This document shows, one piece after another, positions 1-8,700 of a DNA stretch of 10,562 nucleotides; the first letter of the stretch is position 1, and every line of letters begins with the position of its first letter. Location: NCBI GenBank assembly GCA_021778975.1, contig JAJYBO010000082.1, positions 1-10,562 on the forward strand, in the 5' to 3' direction. This DNA comes from Deltaproteobacteria bacterium. Lineage in GTDB: Bacteria; Desulfobacterota; Desulfobacteria; Desulfobacterales; Desulfatirhabdiaceae. The notes beneath the pieces were generated by a model, which was not told the origin of the DNA, did not search any database, and saw only the letters and a program-made list of their open reading frames with translations. The position numbers and the translations under genes are program-made.

Positions 1-2
1 TG

Positions 3-356
3 GGGGGACGCAGCGATAAGGATGACGCTGGCGAGTCCGCGTATTTCATGTTACGGGCCGCCCTCGCAAAGTCTGTAACCGAGGCGCTGGAATATGTGAC
101 AGGAAAGGGCATTATCGAAGAAGGCGCGCCGGTGCTGATCCGCTTGATTGCCCAGATTGCAGAGCGGTTCGAGATCAATGTGACGGAAAAACTGGCCGCC
201 GAGTGTATTCCGCTGGTCGGGGCCGCCGGAGGCGCGGCCATCAATCTGATGTTCATCAATCATTTTCAGGACATGGCGCACGGTCATTTCATCGTCCGCC
301 GCCTCGAAAGAGCCTATTCACCGGAAGTTGTCAGGGCGACATATTTCAGATTATAA
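3..356 (+). CDS. EcsC-family protein, C-terminal part (5' end outside window)
   Basis: The reading frame is open from the first bases of the window to the TAA at 354-356, so only the last 117 codons are visible and the true start lies to the left. An ATG at 48 is in frame, but family-like sequence precedes it, so it is probably internal. The visible part is mostly helical and carries what I recognise as the EcsC-family C-terminal signature: a small, glycine- and alanine-rich segment (PLVGAAGGAAINLMFINHF), then a QDMAHGHFIVRRLER stretch and a short tail. EcsC proteins are named after a gene beside the Bacillus EcsAB ABC transporter. Their biochemical role is not established, and no EcsAB-like gene is visible here. 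The next gene starts 47 bases downstream, probably from its own promoter located inside this gene's 3' end. Family assignment is fairly secure; function is unknown. Confidence 0.8.
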   Translation, partial: GGRSDKDDAGESAYFMLRAALAKSVTEALEYVTGKGIIEEGAPVLIRLIAQIAERFEINVTEKLAAECIPLVGAAGGAAINLMFINHFQDMAHGHFIVRRLERAYSPEVVRATYFRL

Positions 357-357
357 A
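328..357 (+). promoter_or_regulatory. Candidate sigma-70-type promoter for the cas6-like gene
   Basis: TTGTCA at 328-333 (5 of 6 to the -35 consensus) is followed after 18 bases by TATAAA at 352-357 (5 of 6 to the -10 consensus). The -10 box overlaps the stop codon of the EcsC-family gene. Transcription would start near 364, leaving a leader of about 40 bases before the ATG at 404. Found by eye only; no experimental support. Confidence 0.4.
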
Positions 358-391
358 CGGAATGAAAAATCGTTATTTTCGGGAGCCAAAA

Positions 392-398
392 CAAGAGG
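392..398 (+). promoter_or_regulatory. Ribosome binding site deciding the cas6-like start
   Basis: CAAGAGG lies 5 bases upstream of the ATG at 404. The in-frame upstream ATG at 362 has no purine-rich site before it and would sit at or before the predicted transcription start, so 404 is preferred. Confidence 0.5.
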
Positions 399-403
399 TT
401 TTC

Positions 404-1378
404 ATGAACCTATCTGAAACATCTTCCGATCTGTCGCCGGCGGCGCTTTTCGGAAGTCTGCCCGTACTGAAAATCGGGTTTGATGTCCACATTCCCCACC
501 GTTCCCGTCTGCCTCGATATTTGGGTTCTACCTGGCGGGGGATGATCGGCTGGGAGTTACAGCGGCTGATCTGTCCGTTCCATCACAAGCCGGAATGTAA
601 AAGCTGTTCCATTCAGGATCACTGTCCCTACTACATGCTTTTCGAAAAGGAGACGGTTCTTTCCGGAATCAGAGACGCCCCCAGAGGCTACATTCTGTAC
701 CCCCCCATCTGCCCGGAAGCAGATCAGGTGCTTGAAATCACATTGATAGGGCAATGCGCGCGATGTTTGCCGGTTGTGATGACAGGTGTGATCGAAGGCG
801 GCGCACGGGGGCTGGGATCTGAACGTGTTCGCTATGATATCAATGAATTGTGGGAATATCTGCCCGGCGGCCACCGGCGGGCGCTGTCTTCGGGCGCCGA
901 TGCGATCAGTGACGCGAGTGGGCCATTTCCTCTGAGCGACTGGTTAGATGAGCGGCATTATGACGTATGCCAGCCGGATGCGTTTCAGGCGTTTTTCCTT
1001 ACGCCGCTGCGCCTGAGAAAACATGGCCGATACATGGACCAAATGAACTGGCCGTTTTTTTTCTCAACCATTGCCTGCCGGCTGGAAGCCATGAATTGTC
1101 TGTTTCACACTGGCGCGGCGCTGGGAAAAGAGACATACCTGCAATTGCGTCCCTGTTTTGAGGCGATGTCCGAGTTTTCCGCGCAGTTGAAGTGGATAGA
1201 CTATTCACGGTTTTCCAACCGGCAACAGCGCAAATTGCTGATGGGCGGGCTTGTGGGGGATGTGTGCGCTCTGGAACCATTACCGGACAATCTCCGGTGT
1301 TGGTGGCGGGCCGCCAGTCTGCTTCATGTGGGCAAAGGCGCGTCCATGGGGTTGGGAAAAATAGCGTTGTCGGAGTGA
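404..1378 (+). CDS. cas6: Cas6-like CRISPR RAMP endoribonuclease
   Basis: A 324-residue protein resembling the Cas6-type RAMP family with the PF10040 C-terminal domain. Such enzymes cut precursor CRISPR RNA within the repeat to release crRNAs, typically for type I and type III systems. Supporting features are an N-terminal segment RLPRYLGSTWRGMIGWELQR (residues about 35-54) typical of RAMP folds, a four-cysteine cluster C57, C65, C68, C74 followed by PYYMLFE, a central glycine-rich GGARGLGSERVRYDI (about 132-146), a WIDYSRFSNRQQRK stretch (about 264-277), and a C-terminal glycine-rich loop HVGKGASMGLGK (about 308-319). The length is normal for the family. The frame stays open upstream to 203, but that part overlaps the EcsC gene in another frame and lacks family sequence. 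No repeat-spacer array, effector or adaptation gene is visible, so this copy is either orphan or works on distant arrays. I cannot assign the catalytic residue by eye. It could also be a Cas6 relative with a non-CRISPR role. Confidence 0.8.
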   Translation: MNLSETSSDLSPAALFGSLPVLKIGFDVHIPHRSRLPRYLGSTWRGMIGWELQRLICPFHHKPECKSCSIQDHCPYYMLFEKETVLSGIRDAPRGYILYPPICPEADQVLEITLIGQCARCLPVVMTGVIEGGARGLGSERVRYDINELWEYLPGGHRRALSSGADAISDASGPFPLSDWLDERHYDVCQPDAFQAFFLTPLRLRKHGRYMDQMNWPFFFSTIACRLEAMNCLFHTGAALGKETYLQLRPCFEAMSEFSAQLKWIDYSRFSNRQQRKLLMGGLVGDVCALEPLPDNLRCWWRAASLLHVGKGASMGLGKIALSE

Positions 1379-1390
1379 CATATGACGTAC

Positions 1391-1437
1391 TTTGACGGCT
1401 TCGTAAAAAGTCCGGTTGCTGCGTTGCGCTGCATCGC
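1391..1437 (+). repeat. Interspersed-repeat-like element
   Basis: The stretch opens with TTTGACGGCTTCGTAAAAAG and is followed by a GCTGCGTTGCGCTGCATC segment. I recall close variants of both parts as short repeats scattered between genes in Desulfobacterales genomes. There is no second copy in this window, so the repeat nature rests on memory and not on the sequence alone. It begins 13 bases after the cas6-like stop codon and shows only very short internal pairing (GAC...GTC), so I do not call it a terminator. Confidence 0.4.
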
Positions 1438-1454
1438 TTTGTCAGGGAGACACG

Positions 1455-1607
1455 ATGTTGCCAAAACTTTTACCTGTCGGGATTCAGTCCTTGTTGGAAA
1501 TCACCGAAGGGAGCGTCTATGATATCCGGGAAATGGTCCAACGGTTTGTCAGGGGGCATCCTGCGCCGCATTCTGATTTGCGCGGGATTTGTGTTGTGTA
1601 TCCATAA
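1455..1607 (+). pseudogene. Possible truncated N-terminus of a predicted AAA-ATPase-like gene
   Basis: An ATG at 1455, with GGGAGA just upstream, opens a 50-codon frame ending at TAA 1605-1607. Its first 22 codons read MLPKLLPVGIQSLLEITEG then SVY, which resembles the conserved start of predicted AAA-ATPase proteins of the DUF1703/PF09820 type (a K-LP-GIQ-x-F/L-x-x-I motif followed by a tyrosine-rich VDKT segment). The resemblance stops where the next gene's ATG begins (1519). The remaining codons overlap that gene in a different frame and look random. I read this as a gene remnant left by deletion or recombination next to the repeat-like element. It may also be a chance match, because only about 20 residues are involved. 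Confidence 0.25.
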
Positions 1608-4600
1608 TGGTGGAGCATGGGGCGCCGATCTGTCGCCTGCCTTAAATATCCCGCCAGATCTGTCCGCCTGGAAGTCCTGGGTGCTGTACGGCATGGATAC
1701 CGTACAATGTCCGGACCGATATAACGACGCCGATGCGCCCGTATGCGCCTGGCCCTCCCGCCTTACCGTCACGGTGGACGCACATGCCGGAACCTTCGAT
1801 CAGCAATGGACGGCGTTCAGGAAACTGTGGGTGCAAATTCCCGGTGGTGCGGAATGCTATCCGAACGATGTAAAGTTAGACGGCGCTCCCGCGCCGGTGA
1901 TCTTTCGGGATCAAAAACCCATGATCCGCCTTACCGAAGGATCCCACCATGTGACAGGCGTCTTCGCCTGGAAAGATATCCCCGAAACCCTCTCCATTCC
2001 GCCAGATACCGCCCTCATCTCTCTCATGCTGAATGGACAGCCGGTGGCGCAGCCCGTGCGAGACGCCTCCGGCCGGTTGTGGATTCAGCGCAGGATATCC
2101 ACCAGTGTTCAGGAAAACCGGATGGATGTCCGGATATTTCGCCTGCTGTCAGACAGCATCCCCATGATAACGACAACCCGGTTGCAACTCGATGTTTCTG
2201 GTAAAACACGAGAAATTCGTCTGGAAAATATCCTGCTCCAGGGGGCGATTCCGCAAAAAATAGTGTCGCCACTGCCAGCCAATATGGCTTCGGACGGTGT
2301 TCTGACCGTTCAGTTACGCCCCGGACGCTGGATGATCGCTATCGAAAGCCGGATGGAACATCCCGTGATGCAGATCGCCGCGGGCGCCTGCCGGTACGGT
2401 GCAGAAACCTGGTCATGGCAATCCCGGAACGATCTGCGAATGGTCACGGTTTCCGGAGCGGCCGCTGTTGATCCGGGACAGGCCGATGCGCCGCAGGAAT
2501 GGCGGCGCTTTCCCGCCTACCGGGTCGTTTCCGGAACCGTCCTTCATTTGCAGCAGATTCGACGAGGCGACAGCGAACCCGCACCGGATCAGCTTCACCT
2601 GGCGCGTACCTGGTGGCTCGATTTCGATGGCAATGGATTCACGCTTCAGGATCATATCTCCGGAACCCTGACGCGAGAGTGGTATCTGGCGATGGCCTCC
2701 CCCGGCGCCCTGGGACGGGTCGCGGTGAATGGCGTGGATCAGCTCATCACCGCACAGCCGCCGGACGGCAGGGCCGGCGTTGAACTGAGAAACGGCCATG
2801 TGCGGCTGGAAGCCGATTCCCGAATCTCCGGACCGTTGCGCCGCCTTCCGGTCACCAACTGGGGACATGTCTTTCAATCCGTTTCGGGCGTCCTGAACCT
2901 GCCGCCCGGCTGGAAACTGCTGGCCGCCACCGGCGCGGATATCCACCCCCTGCCCTGGGTCGAAAACTGGTCGCTTCTGGATCTGTTTCTGGTCCTCATT
3001 GTGTCCATCGCGGTTTACAGACTGTATTCCCCGTTATGGGGGCTTCTGGCGCTGATAACCCTGGTTCTGACCTGGCATGAACCCGCCGCGCCCCGCAATG
3101 TCTGGCTGAGCCTTCTGGGGGCGTCCGCGCTGCTGCAAGTATTGCCGGAGGGATGGATGCGAAAGATCGCCCGGCTGTGGAACGGTGTCAGCATCATCGC
3201 CCTCGTGCTGGTCGGCATTCCGTTTATGGTGCAGCAGGTGCGTATCGGGCTTTATCCTCAGCTCGATGTTCCTGTGGAACGATATTACGCCGCGCCGCTC
3301 CCGGCGTCCGCGCCGGCGGTGAAAGCCCGTAACGAAAAGGTGAAAGGCGCCAAAATGGATGCCGTCCTGTCACGCTCATTTGACAGGATCGAATCTGCAT
3401 CCGGGTTGACAATAGAGACGGATACGGTCGCCGCGCCGCCAATTCAGGATAAAAACGTCCTGATTCAGACCGGACCCGGTCTTCCCGCCTGGAAATGGCG
3501 TTCTTTCACGCTAAAATGGAACGGCGCGGTCGCCCCGTCGCAAATCCTGCATCTCTGGCTGATATCTCCGGGCGCCAATCTGCTGCTGGCGCTGCTGCGG
3601 GTGCTGCTGATCGCGGCGCTGGCCGCAGGGGTTTGCGGCGCGAAGGTCTGGTCAGAGCGAATTTCCCTCAAACGATGGCTCGCGGCCTGCCTGTTCGTTT
3701 TTCTGATGTCCGGGATTACGGCGCATGCCGCCGCCCCAGCCCTTGCGGCGCCGGACACCGCGGCATCCCGGTCTTTTCCGCCGCCGGAGCTTCTGAAAGA
3801 ACTTCAGATACGGCTTCTCAAAAAGCCGGATTGCTTCCCCACCTGCGCGGACACCCCCCGAATGGAACTTCAGATATCGCCGACAGCACTTCGGATAATG
3901 ATCGAAGTCCATGCGGCTGTGGATACGGCGGTTCCGCTTCCCGGCGCGGTAAAGGGGTGGATCCCGGATACGGTGCTGATGGATCAAAAGCCTGTGAACG
4001 AACTTTTCAGAGACGCACGCCCCCATTCGAACGAGGATTCATCGGCATCTCCAGACGGCATGCTCTGGGTGCTGACGCCGCGGGGGGTTCACCGGATCGT
4101 GCTGTCCGGCGCTACCGGAACCCTCAACGAAATTCAGCTCACACTGCCTGTCAAACCCCGCCAGGTAACGGTATCCGGTGACGGATGGGATATTCAGGGC
4201 ATCCAGCCCGACGGTCAGGTGGCTGGCGGCATCCAGCTTTACCGGATGGAACCCCAAAAAGCATCCGGCGACGTTCCGGTCAGCGCCGCGCTCCTGCAGC
4301 CCTTTTTTCAGGTGCGCCGGGTGCTGCGTTTGGGGTTGATCTGGCAGGTTTTGACCACCGTCACGCGGGAGACGCCTCCGGGGGCTGCGGCAACCCTGCA
4401 ATTGCCGCTCATTGCCGGAGAATCCGTGACCACGCCGGGCATTCTGGTGAATCAGGGAAAGGCCATGATAAGTTTTGGCCCCGATACGCAAGCGGTTCAT
4501 CTGGAATCCCGCATAGAAACCTCCGACCACCTGAATCTGGCCGCGCCGGACGCCGTTCCCTGGGCCGAAGACTGGGTGCTGGAAGCCAATACCATCTGGC

Positions 4601-5706
4601 ATTGCCAGATTTCGGGGATTCCGCCGATTCATCATCAGGATACCCAGGGGCAATGGCGACCGGAATGGCGTCCCTGGCCCGGAGAGCATGTGGAGATACA
4701 GGTTTCCAGACCCAGCGCCATTCCTGGCGCCGCGGTCACGATAGATAGCAGCCGCCTGCGGTGGACACCGGGGGATCGCCTGAACGCCGCCGTGTTTTCC
4801 GTAACGGTGCGAACATCCCGCGGCGGGCGCCATACTCTGGAACTGCCTGAAAACGCCATTCTTCAAAAAGTCCTGATTCAGGGCCGGCTGGAGCCGATTC
4901 ATCAAGAAGGGCGGCAGGTTACCGCGCCCCTGGTTCCCGGAAGCCAGACCATCACGCTGGAATGGCAGGATCCGTCGCCGCTGTCCGTGTCGTATCATCC
5001 TGCGCCGCCATCGGCGGGCGGCCCGGCGGTGAATGCGGAGGTTGTCGTCCAGATGCCGGAACACCGGTGGATACTCTGGACGTCTGGCCCCCGGCTGGGG
5101 CCGGCAGTGCTTTTCTGGGGATATCTTCTGGTGGTCCTGCTGATCGCGGCGTTGCTGGCCGCAACCTCCATCACCCCGCTCCGCTATTATGACTGGCTGT
5201 TGCTGGGCATCGGACTGACGCAGATTCCACCTCTCATGGCGATGGGGATCGCCGGATGGCTGCTGGCGCTGGGCGTCCGAAACGCCGCGGCGCCGCAGGA
5301 CTCGCCGTCCCGGTTCAACATGACCCAGTTGCTGCTGCTGTTGTGGTCCGCGGCAGCGCTTTCCGGGCTGTATATGGCGGTCGAAAACGGACTGATGGGC
5401 ATTCCGAACATGCAGATCGCCGGAAATCATTCCACCCGCCAGATTCTCAACTGGACGCTGGATCGTATGGCAGGGCCGATGCCGGACGTCCGGGTCATCA
5501 GCCTGCCGCTGTGGGTTTTCCATGTGCTGATGCTCTGCTGGTCGCTCTGGCTGGCGTTTTCTCTGCTGTCATGGCTCAAATGGGGCTGGCGGTGCTTCAG
5601 TAAAGACGGCGTCTGGAAAAAGGTGAATATGCGCTGGGGAAAGACCGCCGCGTCCACCCCTCCGGATACTGCCCAACCCGCGCAGAAAGACGGAAAAATC
5701 GAATGA
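1519..5706 (+). CDS. Large two-module membrane protein of unknown function
   Basis: A 1395-residue protein whose family I cannot name. The start at 1519 has a good ribosome binding site (AAGGGAG, 1507-1513) and opens a signal peptide (residues about 1-36, arginines at 16-17, hydrophobic core, AWG-AD cleavage-like site). A periplasmic beta-rich region (about 37-480) follows, with cysteines at 64, 76, 113 and 291. Four predicted membrane segments follow (about 484-503, 504-520, 527-543, 555-573), then a periplasmic loop ending in a tryptophan-rich QTGPGLPAWKWRSFTLKW segment (650-667) and a membrane segment (686-706). Residues 717-740 look like a second signal peptide (KRW, hydrophobic core, AHA-AA). 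A second beta-rich region (about 745-1190) has a C772/C776 pair and a PLPG...W.P..V..D..P motif. At the end are membrane segments (about 1195-1216, 1225-1251, 1270-1288, 1330-1354) and a charged cytoplasmic tail. No catalytic motif is seen. It overlaps the downstream kinase start by 4 bases, suggesting a joint role, perhaps in envelope sensing or assembly. Confidence 0.85.
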   Translation: MISGKWSNGLSGGILRRILICAGFVLCIHNGGAWGADLSPALNIPPDLSAWKSWVLYGMDTVQCPDRYNDADAPVCAWPSRLTVTVDAHAGTFDQQWTAFRKLWVQIPGGAECYPNDVKLDGAPAPVIFRDQKPMIRLTEGSHHVTGVFAWKDIPETLSIPPDTALISLMLNGQPVAQPVRDASGRLWIQRRISTSVQENRMDVRIFRLLSDSIPMITTTRLQLDVSGKTREIRLENILLQGAIPQKIVSPLPANMASDGVLTVQLRPGRWMIAIESRMEHPVMQIAAGACRYGAETWSWQSRNDLRMVTVSGAAAVDPGQADAPQEWRRFPAYRVVSGTVLHLQQIRRGDSEPAPDQLHLARTWWLDFDGNGFTLQDHISGTLTREWYLAMASPGALGRVAVNGVDQLITAQPPDGRAGVELRNGHVRLEADSRISGPLRRLPVTNWGHVFQSVSGVLNLPPGWKLLAATGADIHPLPWVENWSLLDLFLVLIVSIAVYRLYSPLWGLLALITLVLTWHEPAAPRNVWLSLLGASALLQVLPEGWMRKIARLWNGVSIIALVLVGIPFMVQQVRIGLYPQLDVPVERYYAAPLPASAPAVKARNEKVKGAKMDAVLSRSFDRIESASGLTIETDTVAAPPIQDKNVLIQTGPGLPAWKWRSFTLKWNGAVAPSQILHLWLISPGANLLLALLRVLLIAALAAGVCGAKVWSERISLKRWLAACLFVFLMSGITAHAAAPALAAPDTAASRSFPPPELLKELQIRLLKKPDCFPTCADTPRMELQISPTALRIMIEVHAAVDTAVPLPGAVKGWIPDTVLMDQKPVNELFRDARPHSNEDSSASPDGMLWVLTPRGVHRIVLSGATGTLNEIQLTLPVKPRQVTVSGDGWDIQGIQPDGQVAGGIQLYRMEPQKASGDVPVSAALLQPFFQVRRVLRLGLIWQVLTTVTRETPPGAAATLQLPLIAGESVTTPGILVNQGKAMISFGPDTQAVHLESRIETSDHLNLAAPDAVPWAEDWVLEANTIWHCQISGIPPIHHQDTQGQWRPEWRPWPGEHVEIQVSRPSAIPGAAVTIDSSRLRWTPGDRLNAAVFSVTVRTSRGGRHTLELPENAILQKVLIQGRLEPIHQEGRQVTAPLVPGSQTITLEWQDPSPLSVSYHPAPPSAGGPAVNAEVVVQMPEHRWILWTSGPRLGPAVLFWGYLLVVLLIAALLAATSITPLRYYDWLLLGIGLTQIPPLMAMGIAGWLLALGVRNAAAPQDSPSRFNMTQLLLLLWSAAALSGLYMAVENGLMGIPNMQIAGNHSTRQILNWTLDRMAGPMPDVRVISLPLWVFHVLMLCWSLWLAFSLLSWLKWGWRCFSKDGVWKKVNMRWGKTAASTPPDTAQPAQKDGKIE

Positions 5707-8700
5707 ACCGCGCAGCATTTTGGAACCAGCATCTGACATTTCGTATCCGTCTGATCGCCGCATTTCTTTTGATGGGGGGCATTTCCGCGGGCATTATGGC
5801 GGTGTATGGGTTTTTTCATGAACGCCACCTGATATATGCGTCCATCGAACGGCAATATACCGCCATCAATCAGGCCGGGGTTCTGCAAATCGGGCGGCTT
5901 TTGGACGAGGTCAGAGAAGATATGCAAATCGCGGCGCTCATGCCCCGCACCCAGGATGTCATCCAGTCCATGGCGCAGCCTGCAAAGGCGCCGGCGTATC
6001 GGCAGAGCGTCCAGCGGCTGGGACATATCTTTTCGGTCATGCTCAAGGCCAGCGGCCAGTATGTTCAGATCTGTCTGCTGGATGCCGCGGGGATGGAGGT
6101 CGTCCGGATTGACGGTGACAGCACGGCGCCGGTCATCGTTCCGGACAAAGAACTACAGTCGAAAGCGGACCGCCCGTATTTTCGAGAGACCTGCAAGTTG
6201 TCCGCCGGCCATATTTATATATCCGATCCCGCGCTGAACCAGAAACAGGGAAAGATTCTGGCGACTCACAGGGCCGTCGTTCATATGGGAACACCACTTT
6301 TCGATCATGACAATGTGCTGCGGGGCATTTTGGTCATCACCATTGATACGGATTTTTTGTTGTACCGGGCCTTTTCGGATATGCCCGATGCGGAACTCCC
6401 TTACTTTGTCTCGGATATGCGGGGGTTCTACATCCATCATTGCAGCGATCCGGACGATGAATGGGGCGGCCCGGAAGATCTCGGCGCCGGACATTCGCTC
6501 CGGCAAGATTATCCGCATGCCGCGGATGTATTACTGTCCGGCAAATCCGGTGTCGTTGAAAGCGGACCCTGGAAAATCTTTTTTGCGCCGATCCCGCTTT
6601 CCGCGGATGCCAGCCGGTTTCTGGTGCTGGGGCATCTGGTATCCCGGCGGGATATTCTCAAATCCGCCAACCAGTTTATCGGAGTTTTTCTGGGGGTCAT
6701 GCTGCTGGGATTTGGGCTGGCCATCGTTTCGGCGCTGTGGCTGTCGGGTCTGATGACCGCTCCCTTGAACGCGCTTCGCTTTGGCGCCAGACAGATCGCC
6801 GCCGGCCATTTGGCGCAGCGCATCGAGGCGCTGGGAAGCCCCGAATTTCTGGAACTTGCCGGCGATTTCAATGAAATGGCCTCCCGATTGGAAAAATCCT
6901 ATAACAGCCTTCAGGCCGAATATCAGCATCTGTTTGAAAACGCCAACGACGCCATTGTCATTCACGCGCTGGACGGACGGATCCTGGATGTCAATCAAAC
7001 GGCGGTTACCAGCCTCGGATATACCCGGGACGAACTCCTGCGTAATACTGTTCAAAACATCATGACGCAGGCCGAAGCCATTCTATACGCCATGATCGTG
7101 GGAAACATTCAGGAAAAAGGCTCCGCCATCATTGAAAGCGTTATCCAGTGTAAGGATGGCGCCACCATTCCGGTCGAGATCAGCGCCACGATGCTGAAAT
7201 ATCAGGGGCAGCCGGCCATTCAGAGTTTTGTCCGCAATATCCGGGAACGCAAGCAGGCCGAGGCCAGACTCCTGAAATCGAACCGGGAATTGAAAACCCG
7301 AAATGTCATTTCCCTTGCCATCGGCAGATATCTGGATCTCACGCAACTGCTGGACACCGTCTTGAAGCGGATCGTACAATTGCTGGAAATGGATATGGCG
7401 GGCATCAGCCTGATGGAACCCGGCGGCGATGGGCTGAAATTGTGGGTGCAATCCGGTTTTCCACCAGAACTTCTTGAAGCCGCAGCCTATCTGAAAGTGG
7501 ATCAAGGGCTTTCTGGATGGGTCGTATCGCGGCGCCGGCCGATCATCATGAAAATATCGGAATATCCGTTCCAGAACGTTCAGCCCATATTGCGCCGGGA
7601 AGGGATACAGACGATCGCGGGCATTCCACTGATTTCCCGGGAAACCGTGGTGGGCGCCATGCTACTTGCATGCCGGACGGATCGCGCGTTTGACGCCGAA
7701 GAACTGGAAACGATGACCACTTTCGGCGCCCAGATCGCGGTGGCGGTCGAAAATGTTCGCCTCTACGAGCAGGTGCTTCAGGAAAAACGATATGCGGAAA
7801 CCGTGGTGCAAAGCATTTCGGACGGCGTCTATACGGTGGATCGTAACAATGTCATCCTGTCATGGAACAAGGGAGCGGAATTTATCACCGGGTACGCGGG
7901 CCAGGATGTCATTGGAAAACCCTGCTCCGAAATCCTGCGTCATCAGGATGACAGCGGCCAGGTTCTCTGCAACGGCGAGCATTGCCCTTTGAGAATTATC
8001 TGGAAATCAAATGGCCCGGTAAGCGTGGACGGGGTGTTTTTCCGGAACCCGTCCGGCCGGCTGAGGCCGGTTTCCCTGTCCGCATCGCCCATCATGGACA
8101 GCAATGGCGAGGTGGTGGGCGCGGTCGAAATCTTTCGGGATATCTCGAAAGAAGTCGAGCTGATTCACAACATCCAGTTGGTCAGTCAGGCCAAATCCCG
8201 GTTTTTGGCCAACATGAGCCATGAACTCCGAACACCTATGAACGCGATTCTCGGTTTTTCCGAAGTGCTGTCCGAAGAATATTTCGGGCCGCTCAACGCC
8301 AAACAGAAAGAATATGTGGCGGATATTCTCTCCAGCGGCAACCACCTGCTGGCGCTCATCAACGACGTTCTGGATCTGTCGAAGGTGGAGGCCGGAAAAA
8401 TGGAGCTGGAGGCCGAACCCTGCCCTGTCATGGACATTATCGAAGACAGTCTGCTCATGATCCGCGAGAAAGCCGTCAAGCATGGCATTACCATACACAG
8501 GGACATTCCTGAAAGCATGGAAACCCGACAAATTTACGCGGACAGCCGAAAACTCAAACAAACTCTTTTCAATCTTCTTGCCAATGCGGTAAAATTCACT
8601 CAGGATAGTGGAGGGATCACGGTGAGGGTTCGGGTTTCCGATCCTCCGGGTGCAACCCTGCAGATCGCTGTCGAAGACACGGGCATCGGTATTCATCCCG

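Noticed and set aside
203..403. 67-codon 5' extension of the cas6-like frame
   Set aside because: It overlaps the EcsC gene in another frame, is low complexity (R, G, H, S rich), and the ATG at 404 has a ribosome binding site and a promoter upstream.
1392..1420. TTGACG as a -35 box for the membrane protein operon
   Set aside because: No acceptable -10 box occurs 16-18 bases downstream, and the string belongs to the repeat-like element. The operon's promoter remains unidentified.
1379..1518. Possible CRISPR array or leader next to the cas6-like gene
   Set aside because: No direct repeats of 20-40 bases with regular spacing were found here or elsewhere in the window; only one copy of the repeat-like element is present.
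3495..4181. 228-codon + strand frame within the membrane protein gene
   Set aside because: Alternate frame of a well-supported gene, arginine- and glycine-rich, with no family features.
4039..5523. 494-codon open frame on the - strand inside the large membrane protein gene
   Set aside because: It is rich in Q, R, G and P with no recognisable motif and lies opposite a frame with clear signal peptide and membrane segments. It is a typical shadow frame in GC-rich DNA.
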